Of a DNA stretch of 64,000 nucleotides, positions 43,345-55,123 are shown one piece after another (the first letter of the stretch is position 1; every line of letters begins with the position of its first letter). Position numbers and translations under genes: made by a program. Below the pieces are notes generated by a model. That model searched no databases. It saw nothing but the letters and a program-made list of their open reading frames with translations, and was not told where the DNA came from. The stretch comes from Catenaria anguillulae PL171. Lineage: Eukaryota; Blastocladiomycota; Blastocladiomycetes; Blastocladiales; Catenariaceae. Where the stretch lies: NCBI GenBank assembly GCA_002102555.1, contig MCFL01000050.1, positions 109,911 to 173,910 on the forward strand. The letters are read 5' to 3'.

Positions 43345-45053
43345 ATGACCGCCTCCGCGACCGCCTCGTCGCTGCACCTGCAGTCGACCATGACCACCAC
43401 CGACCCGGCACTCATGGTCCCGCACCTGCCGCCGCCGTCCGCGGCCCCAACTGCCATCCACTCGCTGGCGGCGCGCGGCCTCTCTGAACCGCTGTTTCTC
43501 GCAACCACGTGGCGCCCGATCCTGACGTCGCCGCACCGCGGCCACCCACCGGGTGAGTTTGCACGATGCGCGCACTTGATGGCAGGCGCACGCGATCATT
43601 TAGCTTTGGCAGCAACGTCGTCCGGTACGGTAAGCAAGGCCGTGGCAAGGCCCGCGTGGCACAAGCTGGTCGTGGACCGGATCGTCAAGCGCATTGCGTG
43701 GATGCCGCTGGACAATGTGGTCGAGGACGAGGCGCCCGATGGCGACGGGCATGTGTTGCTTGTTGCGGGCAAGGTGCTTGTGCTCGAGTTTCACTTTTTC
43801 GACAAGCAGGGCGGGGAGACGATCAAGGCTGTCAAGTTTGATCCCGCAGGCGATCCGTTTGATGCTGCAACCAGAGCACAGGTCGAGACCATGCTGTTGA
43901 GGTTGCTCAAGGCTGGTATGACCGAGGCTGCTGTGAGAGTCGTGGAGGAATTGCTTCGGGCAGACCACACGGTGAGCAATGTGGCACAAGCACCCTCGCC
44001 GTCGTCTGATGACGCAGGAGCGTTAGGCTCAAAGGTGTATCGCAGCTTGGTTGCCGCATGGTCCGATATGGCAGCCGGATTGGATGCGTCCATGCCTGTG
44101 GAGATCCACGAGCGCAAGATCGGCGCGACCGTTGCGTATTTCACGACGCCCGGTTGGCAGGGTGGCGTCGTACCTGCGCCCGGGCCGTCACCAGGTGTGT
44201 ACACGTTTCGGCTCGTGCTAGGCGAAGGCGGTCAAGCACAGGTGCTGGCGAACCCGTACGTTTAGATATCCTCTTTCATCTTGTGGTATAGCATCTCGAT
44301 TTACATTCGTGAGTACAGGTTGTCATCCTGGGGATTAGAATCCGAGCTCGTAACCGTATCCAACATGCACTGGTCCGTTGTGCTTGAACCACCGCTGCCA
44401 GTATGCTCGGCGACATTGGACGCTATTCAGGCGAGCGGTGTACAAGGTCATTACGTTCTCCAAACACACTTCTGATCTACCCTTGCGACTGATTCGTTTG
44501 ACCTCGTACTTTTATTCGTATAGACATGGCATCAATGTCTCTCCCCGACCCTTCGCAATCCTACCTGACTCTGCTCCCGTTACGCTGTCCCAAAACCACT
44601 CTGACCCTGTCTCCAACCCACCCACCCACACCCGCAACTATTCTCACGCACATTCAGCTCTTGCAGCCATCGCATCTCTCTGCCCTCCTTGTGCCGCTCA
44701 AGCGCCAAGCAGCGCTCAATGCGTTCCTGGACGGGTTTGCCGGATGCCCGTCGGCCACCACGGGCGCTACGCGGGTCATGGCGGTCGTGTACGCAGGTGC
44801 GCCAGAGTTGGCGGTGGATGTGTGGGTTCAAGAAAAGCGGCTGATGGTCAAGACGACGTTCATGGACGATGGGGTGTGGCGGGTGACGGTCGTGAGCGAT
44901 GGGCAGCCGGAGCAGGGCCAAGTCGACGGGCAAGCGCAGGGCGAGGATGACGACGAGGGTAGAAGGCAGGAGCGGGTGGATAGGATGGAGAAGGTGTTGA
45001 ATACGGTGGGGAGGCTGGAGCTGTGGGCAAGGTGGTTGCTCGAATGTTTGTGA
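43345..45053 (+). CDS. Mediator subunit 1-like protein
   Basis: Exons 43345-44255, 44319-44446 and 44524-45053 (phases 2 and 1) give 522 residues. Splices are CC|GTACGT, CAG|G, CAAG|GTCATT and TAG|AC. The N-terminal part is Thr/Pro/Ala-rich. Then a GKVLVLEFHFFDKQGGET strand pair, a helical stretch with MLLRLLKAGMTEAAVRVVEE, and in exon 2 the segment MHWSVVLEPPLPVCSATLD follow. The latter recalls the ...L.PPLPV.. element of fungal Med1, a Mediator core component that bridges activators and RNA polymerase II. The match is by pattern only and Med1 is poorly conserved; a different nuclear protein is possible. An acidic C-terminus with DDDEGRRQER closes it. Confidence 0.6.
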
Positions 45054-45167
45054 ATTGTTTGTCAGGTCAATTCATTCATTCAACCTCTGCTTCCCTTGCG
45101 CACCAGCATACACGCTCCCGTTTCGTGGCGTGGCGCGCAGTGCACACAGTCGTGTCGACTGATCTCA

Positions 45168-47418
45168 ATGACTTCAAATGCAATGAAAGACACCCCAAAG
45201 AAAATGCAAAACGACCAACCGCACCAACTTGAAGACCGCCGTGACACGCCGGCCCTGCCGCACAACGTGGCCGACCTGATCCTGGCCCACGCGATCCGTC
45301 TCGCCGCCGCCACCGGCCCGATCATCTCGGGCGACTCGACTGGCCAATCGCTTGATTATCCCGAACCAAGCGACGCCGACGACGACCTGATCGCCGCAAT
45401 TGCCCGGCACCTGCTCGTTGCGCCCGACTTGTTTGCCGCCAGGCACACGGCCACCGTGCAACATCCTGACCGGTCGCTCGACGAGGCGTGTGCCGATGGC
45501 GAGCTGGCGCTGGTCAAGGCGTGGTTTCTGTCGACGGCGTACGTATGCCATGCCACTTTTCTTGGCCTTGTATCCGGCATCAAGGGTTGAGAGGCGCTGA
45601 TGTCGTGGTCAACCGCTCCAACAGCACACATCACATTCGCGACTCGGATTTCTTACAATGCGTCACGCTGGCCTCGGCCAACGGCCACGTGGACATTCTT
45701 GATTGGATGTATACAAGCACGCTCACCGGCCGTTTTACTATACGTGCGAAGCCGTCGACGAAGCAAGCGCAAACGGGCACACGGATGTCTTGGCGTGGTG
45801 GCTTTCAGTTTCCAACCAGCTTCCATTTCGGTACTCGACCGAGGCCATGGACGGGGCAAGCGCAAACGGCGAATTGGATTCTCTGAATTGGTGGTTGGCA
45901 TCCGGCTTGGAGCTCAAGTACACGGAAACGGCCATGGATATGGCCAGTGCGGGCATATTCATCGAGGTTTTGGACTGGTGGTTGGAGCATGTCACGCCCG
46001 ACGGGTGCCAGCACTCAGAATCCAGCATTCAAGAGGCCCTAGCCGCGGGCCAGGTCGCCGTTCTCGACTGGTGATGGGCGCATCGCGACACGTTGCACGT
46101 CAATTACGTTCACGCCTTGCCCGTGTATCGCATGGCCATGGAGGCGGGCCAGCTGGCCAGTTTCCAATGGTGCATTTCCAAGCTGCATCCCAACTTGACC
46201 CTCAACGACGACGCCGTGGACAACGAGGGTGATGACGAGCGCGAGCCAACGTCGGCCGTGCTTGGCACCGCCGATGTGATGCTGGCGGGCGCAAGCATGG
46301 ACGAGTACTGGACACTGCTCAAGTGGTGCCACGACCACGGCTTGCACGTCAGTGACGTCACTGCGCAGAATATGCGCAACTTGGGATGGGAGGCCGCGCG
46401 GCGCGGGCGCATCGACATTCTCGACTGGCTCTTGTCAAGTGCACAGGATTTCGGGATCGGCATTGACGCCTGGGCCGTCTTGAACAACGCATCCGAGGCA
46501 GGGCATCTGGACGTGCTGGATTGGTGTGTAAGGCGCAAAGTATTTGATCCGCAAGACGACGATGCCGTCAAGTACACGACCGAGTCGGTGGTCGCGTGTG
46601 CTGCCGGGCACGGCACAGTCCAAGTGCTGGATTGGTGGATGCAAACGCTGGGTGGCGGCGAGCGCTTGCAGTACAGCGAATGGGCGCTCGACGCGGCCAG
46701 CTTCAACGGGCACCTCAAGGTCCTGCAGTGGTTCAAGTCCAACGGGCTTGAACTAAAGCACCACCAAGGGCTTGTTGTTGACAAGGCTGCGGCAGTAGGC
46801 TTAGTGGACGTGATTCAATGGTGGCATTCGCAGCACCCGTTGGTGCGGTTCATGTACACGACTAATGCTGCTGACACGGCGTCCATGAACGGGCACGTCC
46901 AAGTGCTACAATGGTTTCTTGATGCTGGGCTCGAGCTCAAGTACACGGAGCAAGCAATAGATTGTGCGTCGCAGTGTGGCCGCGTATTTGTGCTGGACTG
47001 GTGGGTGCGCAATCGGGCAAGGTTACCCGCTGGGTTGCAGTTTACGTCGAATGCATTGGTGCACTCGCATAGAATCGCTGGCCCGCAAGTTTTGGATTGG
47101 TGGCGCACGAGTCGATTGGTCTTGGCCCAGGATGCGTTCTTCGAATTGGATTTTACCGATCTGGAGACGGTGCTCGGGCAATCATATGCAGTCCAGAACG
47201 CACTTGATGCTGTTGTCTGGGGCAAGGCGAATGGGTACTCGGTGATTGCCGATGAGAGCCACCTCAAGAGGGCTGTCGAGCTGGGCCGGTTTCCCGTGGT
47301 TGAGTGTTTGGTGGATGTAGTTGGAGTTGTTCCGACAGCAAGTTTGGTGGCAGAGTTGGAGATGAGCCAAAGTGTCCCCGTGCACATTATCGATTGGCTC
47401 AAATCTCGTATTGATTGA
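45168..47418 (+). pseudogene. DWW ankyrin-like repeat gene with one frameshift and one in-frame TGA
   Basis: Starts MTSNAMKDTPKKMQ. A 53-nt intron (45539-45591) joins the N-terminal LPHNVADLILAHAIRLA region to the repeats. The repeats follow a pattern of A-S-x-N-G-H-x-x-V-L-x-W-W (for example ASANGHVDILDWMY, AASFNGHLKVLQWF, TASMNGHVQVLQWF), an ankyrin-like helical pair used for protein binding. The frame changes between ~45705 and 45735 with no possible intron, and TGA at 46072-46074 stands where a Trp is expected (VLDW then stop then WAHRD). From 46109 to 47418 a 435-codon part remains open. The damage could be real decay or assembly error. Convergent with the SOG2-like gene, 57 bp apart. 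Confidence 0.7.
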
Positions 47419-47475
47419 GTTGCATTTGTTGTTGTTGCTGCTTCCGACTCAATGTATAACACAAAGATGACAAAC

Positions 47476-49335
47476 TCACGATCCCGCGGCCGCTCCCTTT
47501 TTCGCCTCCTCCACGGCCCACGCCGCCCACTCTGCTCCCCGCTTTCCCTCGCCCACGGCCTCCCATAAAACCCTGGCTGTCGGACGCGCCGTCCGACTCA
47601 AATCCCCTCTCCTGGCCCCCTCACTCATCCCCTCCACCAACACCTTGGCGTGCGCAATGGTGGCCTGTGCGGCCTTTGCAAGCAAATGATACGTCTGAGC
47701 CACACTGGACCACGACCGGTGCGAGCTCGATGGGTGTAGCGACCGCAAGTACCGCAACGTGATGGATGACAGATGTGCCGACGCAGTCAGCAGCGGCGTG
47801 CCAGGCGTCGACGTGTGTGCTCGCGGCGCAGTGCGCAACGTGCCGGCCACGTGCGAGTCGCGGTACGTGTGCGTGCGCCCGAGCGTGTTACCTGCACCGC
47901 CGCCGCCGCCGCCTCCACCACCACCACCACCACCAATGTTGCCGCCGGCACCACCGCCGCCAAGGTGTGGAATGGGTGGCGGTAAAAAAGCGGCGCCAAC
48001 GGCATTTGCGCTCGTTGCCAACGAATACGCCATGCTGGCTAGAATAATGGCCGAGTCGACCGTGGCACGTGGGCCAGGTTCCGCGGGCGGGTCGGCACGC
48101 GCCGCGACAATGAGCGTGCGCAGGGCGAGCGCGGCTTGCGCGGCGGTTGGCGGAGCACCAGACCCAGAGTGCAGTGTGTTTGAAGGCGATGTTGCAGTCG
48201 CGCCGGCAGTGGCGGATGCGCCACCAACGCCACCATTTCCACCGCCACCCCCGCCACCCGGCGTTGCGTCAAAAAGTGACGCGGCAGCGACAGACGGTGG
48301 GGCCGTAGATGCAAAAGGATCATGCATGACGGTCGCGTAGGGGTCAAAGATGGGTGCAGACGGGTGGGCGTGGCCGTGCGCGTTGGCGGGTTGTGTCTGA
48401 GGATTGTTGGAAAACGATCCACGAGCGGCAGGGTGATGCAGCGGCGGATCCGACGTGAGCAGCGGCGCCGACCCAGAACCAGACCCAGATCCCGACGATA
48501 TGAGCGTTGGGCGGCTACTTCCGGGGATCAGTGGCGCAGTTGGCGGCGCACGAGTTGCCGACGGAAACGATGATGTTGGCGCAGCGTCCTCATACGTGTC
48601 GGAACAAGTTGCTGCCAATCGCAAGTACTTTAGCACTTTGCCAAGTGCCACCTTATCGTCGGCCTTGCGCACAAGTGAGGCGACCACGTGCTGTGGGGGG
48701 AACGCGATCGGGTTGGCGTTGATGGCAAGTGTGGCCAGCGTCGATTCGAGAAAGTGAAGCGTTGGCGGGAGTTCTGTGATGGAATTGTTGGAAACATCGA
48801 GGAGGCGAAGAGAGGGTAGGCCACGGCCAAGAGAGCGCGGGAGGCCCGTGAGCCGGTTGTGTGCCAAGTGGAGTGATTCCAGCATGGGCAGAGCAAAGGT
48901 GACCGTGTCTGGCAGCAGCGACGTGAGGTGGTTGTGGTCGAGGCGCAGGACACGCAGAGCGGTGCCCAATTGAAGCAGTTGTGGTGGAATCGACGTGATT
49001 TGATTGTCGGCGAGCGACAGCCGGACCAGGGCGGGCGCCTGCTGCAGGACCGTTTCGGGGACGTGATCCAGACCGGCCGATTCCAAGTTGAGAATGGTGA
49101 GGGCCGCCATTGGATGCAGGGGCGGGTGCTGGTGGAGCTGCGGCGCCCGTAGCGCGGCTGGCGGCTTGCGCGCACGGCCCTCACGGTTGCCGTTGTTGTT
49201 GCCACGTGTGTCGCGGGATTCGCGGGCACGGCGAGTGTCTGGTGATCCAGGCGCGGTTGTTGGCGGCGATGCTCTTTTGACGAGGCCGCCGCTGCCGGGG
49301 GAATGGCCGGAGCCAGCGTGGCCGACGGATTTCAT
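47476..49335 (-). CDS. Leucine-rich-repeat protein, SOG2-like (RAM pathway candidate)
   Basis: One uninterrupted frame of 619 codons. A basic Ser/Gly/Pro N-terminus (~75 residues) precedes about six LRRs of the LxxLxLxxNxLxxLP type (residues ~80-230: LVRLSLADNQITSIP, LRVLRLDHNHLTSL, LESLHLAHNRLTGLP, LRLLDVSNNSITELP). A long Gly/Ala/Pro-rich linker with a Gly tract (CAC/GCC-type repeats at ~47895-47940 in the plus strand) leads to a C-terminal helical region SWSSVAQTYHLLAKAAQATI. This order resembles fungal Sog2, an LRR activator of the Cbk1/Orb6 (NDR) kinase in polarity. The C-terminal match is weak, so other LRR adaptors are possible. Confidence 0.75.
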   Translation of the reverse strand: MKSVGHAGSGHSPGSGGLVKRASPPTTAPGSPDTRRARESRDTRGNNNGNREGRARKPPAALRAPQLHQHPPLHPMAALTILNLESAGLDHVPETVLQQAPALVRLSLADNQITSIPPQLLQLGTALRVLRLDHNHLTSLLPDTVTFALPMLESLHLAHNRLTGLPRSLGRGLPSLRLLDVSNNSITELPPTLHFLESTLATLAINANPIAFPPQHVVASLVRKADDKVALGKVLKYLRLAATCSDTYEDAAPTSSFPSATRAPPTAPLIPGSSRPTLISSGSGSGSGSAPLLTSDPPLHHPAARGSFSNNPQTQPANAHGHAHPSAPIFDPYATVMHDPFASTAPPSVAAASLFDATPGGGGGGGNGGVGGASATAGATATSPSNTLHSGSGAPPTAAQAALALRTLIVAARADPPAEPGPRATVDSAIILASMAYSLATSANAVGAAFLPPPIPHLGGGGAGGNIGGGGGGGGGGGGGAGNTLGRTHTYRDSHVAGTLRTAPRAHTSTPGTPLLTASAHLSSITLRYLRSLHPSSSHRSWSSVAQTYHLLAKAAQATIAHAKVLVEGMSEGARRGDLSRTARPTARVLWEAVGEGKRGAEWAAWAVEEAKKGAAAGS

Positions 49336-49751
49336 GGTGAGGTCGGGATTGCTGAGAGTGCCGTGTACGATGACTTGGGAATGGATTCAGGAATCAAGCG
49401 CACATTTTGATGAAAATGAAAAGAGCTAAACACATGTAGGTACGCTTTGGACTTCCGTGCGAACACGTGCCGTTTCCTCACGCAGAAGCGCTCTGCAGGC
49501 AGAATTGATTCTCGATTTGAGTCTGTCCGCAGTCGTCAGCGCGTGCTGTGTCACCCAAGCTTTAAGCTTTGGTATGAGAAACATGGCTCGATCGAGGATT
49601 TCGATCCATATACATCATCAGACGGCAGACGGTTGACTTGTGCTCGGTGAAAAAGGGCACGTTCGCACCTACGGCATTAATGCATCAGACCGCCATACCA
49701 TCTCATGCAGTCAGTCCTTGCCAACGACAGACACTTGTCTTTCGACCAATC
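49336..49751. other. Divergent intergenic region
   Basis: 416 bp between the SOG2-like start (-) and the Ser-rich gene start (+). An in-frame ATG at 49680 could lengthen the latter. Nothing else is seen. Confidence 0.4.
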
Positions 49752-52215
49752 ATGTCTGCACCTCACCCAACACCACTCACCTCTGGCGCCGACCGAAGCG
49801 CATCCTCGCTGCAGGATGACAATGCCAACTCGTGTGATGCCGTCTTATCGGCTGCCATGCAGTCTCTCCTACCGCCGTCCAACGTGCCTTCGCGGCGACC
49901 ATCAACCGCTTCATCCAGCTCCACATTCGCCTACGGCTACAGTTACAGTTACAGCCATCCGCCTGCTGCTTCTGCCGACCCGTTTCAGCAGATTGCACTA
50001 AGCGTCGTCCTACCTCCCTCACCTGCTCGATCTCGCTCTTCATCAACCTCAGTATCACATTCCGCCAAACAGCCGCCCCTACCTTCTGACATCCAGCCTG
50101 GCGGTATTGATTCAAATCGATCTCGTAGTGCTTCGTTTTCCGCTCATGCTGCACGCAACACTCCACTGCCGGAATCACCAAAGCTTGTCGCAACCTTGGC
50201 GAACATTGATGTTATCCCAAATGCGACTCTACCCCCCACTCTCGTTATTGACATGACCCAAGATTCCACCTTCACGGCTACTTCAATTCCGTGGTCCATT
50301 CCGCTCCCACAATCGCCTTCGTCCTCGTTTGCATCTTCGCATCCAGCACAACGAGATGCCTCCTCTGCGGCCCCTGTCTGGATTCGAAACGAGCCCGTCA
50401 TCGTCCATGATACCACACTTGACATGGCAGCTCAATTGCCACTGCCTATGTCGCGCGGCGGTTCATTCTCACATTCGCTGCCATCTTCGTCATCCACGAG
50501 AGACTGGACTCGCTTTGCGCAACAAGTTCGACTTCCACCATCTTCATCCAACTTCGCGACTATGCTACAGGATGCCAGCGTGGATTTGCCATTGCTTCAG
50601 TTTGACCAAGGGCACCAAGTCCCACTTCCATCGTCAACCTCCCTTCTGGCACCCGCAATGCTCCCACCGCTTCCGGCGTCAACATCCATGTTGACTCCTG
50701 CTCATGATGTGCCCAGTATCACACTTCAAGCAACCCCTGTGCTGCACCCTCCCTCCAGCTCCTCATCCAACACATTTGTCGACAGCGGATCCTTTTCTTC
50801 AACGCATTCTGCACCCATGCTAGCCGCGCACTTTCCCATTCTCCCGCCTTCCTCTTCTTCTTTGGCGTCTGGGCCGTCGCATGGGGCGTCCAGCATTCCA
50901 TTGCCACCAAGTAGGTCCACTTTGGCCACTCTGCAGCCGCACACAATCGCGCTTCCACCCTCCTCTTCTCATCTGCATGGCCAACGCGATGACGGGCTGC
51001 AATCAGCAAATGTCCCATTGCCTCCAAGCACATCAGCGACTGCTCCGTCTCCAGGCCGATCATTGGAACCAGCGGCGATGGCTCTCCCTGCAGCAGCTTC
51101 AGATCAACCAACAGCAAACAACCGGCGCGACGCCACAGAACAAGATGTGGATACATGGGCAAGCAAAAGCGGCCATCGCTCAAGCAAACCCATGCTCAAT
51201 GACCAAGTGCTTGTCGCCCTGCGTCTCTCCGATCCAGACCTGTTGTCGTCCCCGAATTCCGATAAGCCGCCTCAAGTCCAATCCCCCACGACCCATGAAT
51301 CGATTGAGCAGGGCGACTCGAGCACAAGTACCGCTCATTGCATGCCGCTCCCACCCTCGCAATCCCACCTCGTTTCCAAATCCAACCATTCGTCAGCATC
51401 TCTCACCCGCCTTCCAAAGTCCGGCTCGCTCACGCCGCGCGAATCCTCGGCCCCGTCTCGCCGCCTCTCACAACTCACCACCTCAACCCACTCGCTCTCG
51501 CCCTCGAGCTCGGGATCTGTGACTCCCACGGACGCATCATCCTCGGTTCATCTGTACCGCTCTGACCGGTCGCGATCCGCCTCCTCCTCCTCTCGCGCAC
51601 TGTCCCTGATTGAAATCTTTGACATCTTCTTCATCTATGCGTCCGTCACGTCGTCCACGCCCGTCAAGTACCGCCAGGACCGCTTGCTTTCACTGCTGCG
51701 CGCCAAGCTCGGGCCGACGCGCATGCTGCTCGCAGACATCACACTGCCCGAATTCCACAAGTTGCGTGCGCAGGCAATCGAGCACGTCAAGGCCAAAGGG
51801 TTCAAGGTTCCGCCATGGCCCGTGGTCGTTCTGCAAGTGCGGGTCGTGGAGGGCAACGCGTCTGGCGCGAGCTTGGCGTTCAAGGAGGAGGTGGATCCCA
51901 CGGATGCGGGCGAGGTCAGGGCGGCGTGGACGGCGGGTGATGAGGAGGCAGGGGGAGGGTGCGAGCGCACGTGGATTGCGGTACGCTGTGTTAGCATGGG
52001 GCTTCCCGTGATGGATGAATCGTACTAGCCATTCCATACCTCGCTTGTGTTGGAAATAGCATGAAGAGATTGAAGAAGCCATGGAGATGGGAACACTTGA
52101 TGAGCTGCTCCAGCTCGAACACGAGGACGAGGTTGAGGTCGAGGGTACACAGGATGACGGCGAGTTGGATGAGGAGAAGGAGTCAGATGTGAGAGAGAAA
52201 GATGAGAGCGAGTAG
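49752..52215 (+). CDS. Ser/Pro-rich protein with conserved-looking C-terminal domain
   Basis: Exons 49752-51980 and 52060-52215 join in phase 0 to give 794 residues. Most of the protein is Ser/Pro/Thr-rich with repeated short blocks of the form LPPSxS or PLPxS (e.g. VPLPPSTSA, IPLPPSRSTL, IALPPSSSHL), which could be docking or phospho-sites. The last ~190 residues are ordered: SLIEIFDIFFIYASVTSSTP, RQDRLLSLLRAKLGPTRML, HVKAKGFKVPPWPVVVLQV. The second exon adds an acidic tail (HEEIEEAMEMGTLDELLQLE). Without splicing the frame would end at 52028 in a short unrelated stretch. Family unknown. Start at MSAPHPTPL; an upstream ATG at 49680 is in frame. Confidence 0.75.
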
Positions 52216-52331
52216 AGCCATTGCACGGCGATTGTGTAACACTGTTTTGTCAACCATAATGCAGAAAGTATATGTGTGAATTGTCACAGCAACACTTGCA
52301 GGAAATGTGCAAGAATATGCTCAACGTCATT

Positions 52332-54911
52332 TCACCGTTTCACAGCACTCTGAATCCGCGATGAAGCTGACGGGGTGGGCACATTGGACGATGAAGGGGC
52401 AGAAAACATGGCCAACTTCTTTTCAAAAGCCGTGTGCAGTTCAGAAACTGCCGTATTGTCGTCTGTTGGGAACAGGTTTCGCTGCGCTCGATTCATTCCA
52501 GTGTGAGCGTCTTAAGAAAGGAGTGACAGCGGTACGTGAAGACACGCCATACCTCCAAGTTGACCGTCAAGAGTCCATGCTTTGAACGCTCCTTCAACCC
52601 TGGGTCGGTCGCATACATGTTACTCGTGATGAGGTTCTTATCGGTCACCATTTGGTCCGCGATGGCGTCTGCAAACATCTTGACAGCTGGATAATCGAAG
52701 CAGTCTGTCAGATTGTTGCTTGCTACCCCGTGCGCGAACATCTGGTCGTACCATTGACGCTCAGCCGATTCATGCTCAAATTGATATGCGCCAGAGTACG
52801 ATTGCCCCACAAGAAATACCCGCCGCCCTGTTCAAACATGTCCAAATCGATGCCTGGCGGTACACTGATCACCTCGAGCGGCTCGCCATTTGCGTCCAAA
52901 TTGGCCGACGACGTCCCCTCTTCTACACTGGCATCTGCATCTGCTCCCGCCCCGCCTTTGCCCTTGCCACCTGCACCGGGCGCGCCCCCCTTTTTCGCAG
53001 CCGCACCAGACGCAGGCGCAGCAGCGCTGCCCTTTTTCGCACTCGGCCCGCCGCCGCTGCCTTTCACGTCCACGGCCGACCCAGGAGGCTTCCCGCCTGC
53101 AGCCGGATTCGCATTAGCCGCACTCAATCCTCCTGCTCCCTTTGCTCCTGCCGCACCTGCCGCAGCGCCACCTTTACTTGGCGATGCAGCACCTGCTGCT
53201 GCCGTTCCCTTGCCTCCTTTTGCACCTGCAGCTTGTCGCTCCTCGGCCGACCCACCCCTTGCCGTCCCTGGCTTTCCCGCTCCTCCGGCGCCACCGGCGC
53301 CTGCCCCAGCTTTTGCCTTTTTGCCGCCAGCTGTCGCGGCGCCCGCCATTTCTTGGGCAAGCAGGGCTTCTTCTTCGACAACCTTGAGACGCTCCAGCTC
53401 GGTAAAAAACTTTTTGCGCATGGCTGCGTCGTCTTGCGTAAGAGGCTGCTTGCCGAGGACCCGGGCAAGTGCAAAGGCGGATTCGTCGGTGAGTGCGTTG
53501 GAGGCGAGCGACAGCGAAATGAGCGGAGGTGTATGTGTAGTTGTTGATGAAACTGGCAAAGAGGGCAACATCGAAGTGTTGGTGGGAATCATAGCTGGGG
53601 TCGGAGACGTCATTGAGGGTAATGCGGGAGGAGCGACTGATGCAGTCGGCGTGATGGCGAGAGTCGGCGGTGGCCCCTGTGCGCCCACCACGACAACGGA
53701 GGGCGTAGTTCCCATGTTTGATGAGATAGCAGCCGGGCCTCTCGGCAAGAGTGCATCTGCGAGTGCCTCAACGCCAACGCGCGTGATCTTGTTGCGGGCC
53801 AGGCACAGCACACGTAGGCCACACATGTGGCTCTTGATGCCCGTGGCGATGGCGGTGACAACGGGGTCGGCTAGGGAGCAGCCGCGGGCAGAGAGCAGGA
53901 CCAGGGTTGGGTTCGAAGTGACGAGTTGGGTCCAGAGCGACACGTCCAAGGAGGACGATTGCGAAGGCGATGATGATGCTGAGGAAGACAAGGACGTCGA
54001 GGGCAGAGTTGCTGACCCGCCAGAGAGGAGCGGGTTGTGGTCAATGTACAGGCACCGAATGTGCGACAGAGCCGAGATTTGGTTAACGAGAATTTGGAGA
54101 TGAGCGACAGTCAGGTTGCAGTTGACGAGACGCAGGTCGACAATGGTCGAGTCGGCAAAGAGAGCGAGGCACATGTTTGGGAGGGTGGCGAGCGGAAGGT
54201 GCAGATTTCTCGCTTGCAGTGACTGGAGTGATGTGATTGGGGCTGTAGGCAAGAGCGGAGCAGGCGGCACCGCTGGTGAAGCTGCAGAAGCTGAGGCATC
54301 TGTCGTGTTTGGTGCAAAAGGGAATCCGGGCGCCATGAGCGCACTGAATGACGACGCCGTCCCAGCAAGTGGAGGCGGCAACGGAACTGCAGCCAGCGGG
54401 GTGATTGTTACGCCCGCGAGCAGCCGGTCGATGCTGAACCCGGTTGCAGCTGGTGTTGTTGTCGCTGCTGCCGTCGTCGTTGTTGCTGTTGGAGGACTAC
54501 CGGCGGTCGACGACAACGACGTTGCGAGCGCATCGTGACCATCCGCCGTCGCTAAGGACGGCTGATCGCCCACCGCTGCGGATGCCGCTGCTTCATGACC
54601 CGGGCCGCTTGAAGTCGCGACCGCCGCGAGCTGTGGCTGCTGAGGTTGCTGTCCAATTGTTGCGGCCAACAACGGGAGCACGTTCAAGCAGGACGCGTAG
54701 ACGTGCCTTGGGCGCAGCTTGGACGAGGTTCCGGCAAGTACTTGCGGGTGCTCTTTGATTGCTATACATGGCACGAACGAAGGCGGCTATCAGCGAATGT
54801 TGTGGCCATGGGAGCGTGCGCAACATGGACGATCAGCGACTGATTATTGATCATTTATGCTCCACGTACTCTGAAATGGCGGCGAATGAATCGGCAGCGA
54901 CGGGGCGCCAT
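52332..54911 (-). CDS. RNI-type leucine-rich-repeat protein, LRRC71-like candidate
   Basis: Exons 54911-54870, 54786-52752, 52668-52553 and 52481-52332 (phases 0, 1, 0) give 780 residues. Exon 1 (14 codons) is tentative: the main frame has no ATG near its start, and this join uses AGA|GTACGT and TAG|CCG. LRRs appear at STIVDLRLVNCNLTVAHLQ, LVLLSARGCSLADPVV, LRVLCLARNKITRVGVEALA and PLISLSLASNALTDESAFAL. A Lys/Ala/Gly-rich insertion (GGKKAKAGAGAGG and beyond) is followed by LAHINLSMNRLSVNDAI and, in the last exon, LERNLFPTDDNTAVSELH. This order, with a basic insert before the final repeats, is like the axonemal protein LRRC71; with the ODA gene it fits flagellar biology. The name is a hypothesis. 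Confidence 0.72.
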
Positions 54912-55123
54912 TGACCTGGCAATGGGCCGAGTACGCCATGGAGAATGCGGATGCCATGATTGCTCGATTGATTGCTCGGGCTTTCAACGTGCTGGTTCTT
55001 ATTCCTTTCCAAACTTGCATTCATTCATTCATTGATATCGATTCTTTCGGAATCACGTCAAGTCGGACGATGGAAGCTCAGTCACATCGTTTATCACAAG
55101 TAGATTTTCACCCCCATCGCTTG

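Noticed and set aside
43549-43585. Possible ~36-nt intron in the first Mediator-1-like exon
   Set aside because: GT and AG are present, but the size is below the other introns here and the frame is open through it.
45703-45720. Intron as explanation for the frame change in the ankyrin-like gene
   Set aside because: The only GT...AG there would be 9 nt long, too short to splice.
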